A stretch of 5,558 nucleotides of DNA from Desulfobulbus sp. (GTDB lineage Bacteria > Desulfobacterota > Desulfobulbia > Desulfobulbales > Desulfobulbaceae). The stretch covers positions 1 to 5,558 of the forward strand of contig JAUVLX010000247.1 in assembly GCA_030600525.1 (NCBI GenBank), read 5' to 3'. Under the pieces are notes generated by a model, which made no database searches, had not been told where the DNA came from, and saw only the letters and a list, made by a program, of their open reading frames with translations. How positions within the stretch are numbered: the first letter of the stretch is position 1; every line of letters starts with the position of its first letter. The translations under genes and the position numbers were made by a program. Positions 5,381 through 5,558 of this stretch are shown here, one piece after another.

Positions 5381-5558
5381 CTAAGCAGCCATTTTCATTT
5401 TACTTCTTGGTCTTGCCGGCAATGTCATATTATTGAGTAGCCATTCAAATATATCGTTCGGTTTGTTTTCGTAAAATCGCTCTGCGGCTGTGGTTCCATC
5501 GGGCCTTCTCAAATAATAGTTATGGATTACGGTCAGCGCCTTCAATTTTCGATCGCTC
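5381..5558 (-). CDS. C-terminal end of a transposase-like protein (continues beyond window)
   Basis: The leftward frame from 5557 to a TAG at 5381-5383 gives 58 residues, including ALTVIHNYYLRRPDGTTAAE and then FEWLLNNMTLPARPRS. The HN-hydrophobic-RRxDGTTAAERF...P..(L/I)FEWLL...LP.RP pattern is one I associate with the extreme C-terminus of transposases and transposase-like proteins (possibly those annotated DUF6399), from memory. The catalytic core lies outside the window, so the family cannot be fixed. The stop is within about 7 bases of the DctM remnant, so the element end must lie at or very near this stop. It could be intact beyond the edge. Confidence 0.65.
   Translation of the reverse strand, partial: SDRKLKALTVIHNYYLRRPDGTTAAERFYENKPNDIFEWLLNNMTLPARPRSKMKMAA
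5381..5558 (-). mobile_element. Probable insertion-sequence end
   Basis: Transposase-like coding sequence directly abuts a truncated transporter gene, so the left boundary of an inserted element is placed at about 5375-5383. No terminal inverted repeat or target duplication can be verified because the other end is outside the window. GCCATT occurs at 5370-5375, 5388-5393 and 5440-5445, but this is too short to be used as evidence. Confidence 0.45.

Noticed and set aside
5370..5445. Three copies of GCCATT near the mobile-element edge as terminal or target repeats
   Set aside because: Six-base matches of irregular spacing are expected by chance and cannot be tied to an element end without the opposite boundary.

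Overview
The window looks like a chromosomal piece of a Gram-negative bacterium, most plausibly a Desulfobacterota (sulfate-reducer, Desulfobulbales-like) genome. This is an inference from protein style: a deltaproteobacterial-type HPr/enzyme I pair next to thiL, a TRAP transporter remnant and a receiver-linked K+ channel. No rRNA or other phylogenetic marker is present, so the assignment is tentative.

Positions 1-3809, all + strand, form a tightly packed transcription unit. It holds the C-terminal end of an unrecognised protein (to 284), a small uncharacterised protein (315-722), the phosphocarrier HPr (719-988), PTS enzyme I (985-2802) and thiamine-monophosphate kinase ThiL (2799-3809). The last four genes are joined by 4-base stop/start overlaps (GTGA, GTGA, TTGA) and all start on non-ATG codons, so they are probably translationally coupled. 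HPr and enzyme I together form the general PTS phosphorelay (PEP to enzyme I to HPr). No sugar-specific EII gene is visible here.

After a leader of about 200 bases (3810-4008) with a weak promoter-like sequence and an 11-codon upstream ORF comes a decayed gene, 4009-5150. Its first part encodes a two-helix K+ channel pore plus most of an RCK N-domain. At about 4578 the reading frame breaks, with an apparent internal deletion of roughly 70 codons. The RCK C-domain resumes in another frame (about 4578-4763), is interrupted by a TAG at 4692, and then runs without a stop into a complete response-regulator receiver domain ending at 5150. The parent gene therefore appears to have coded for a K+ channel-RCK-receiver fusion, a channel whose gating would be tied to a phosphorelay. 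This is the most unusual item in the window.

The right end (5151-5558) holds a strong 15-bp hairpin terminator that probably works in both directions. To its right, on the - strand, are the last 45 codons of a TRAP-transporter DctM large permease, cut off by the C-terminal end of a transposase-like protein that runs out of the window. That edge is therefore a mobile-element insertion junction. Decay of the channel gene next to a disrupted transporter suggests a locally eroding region beside an intact core operon.
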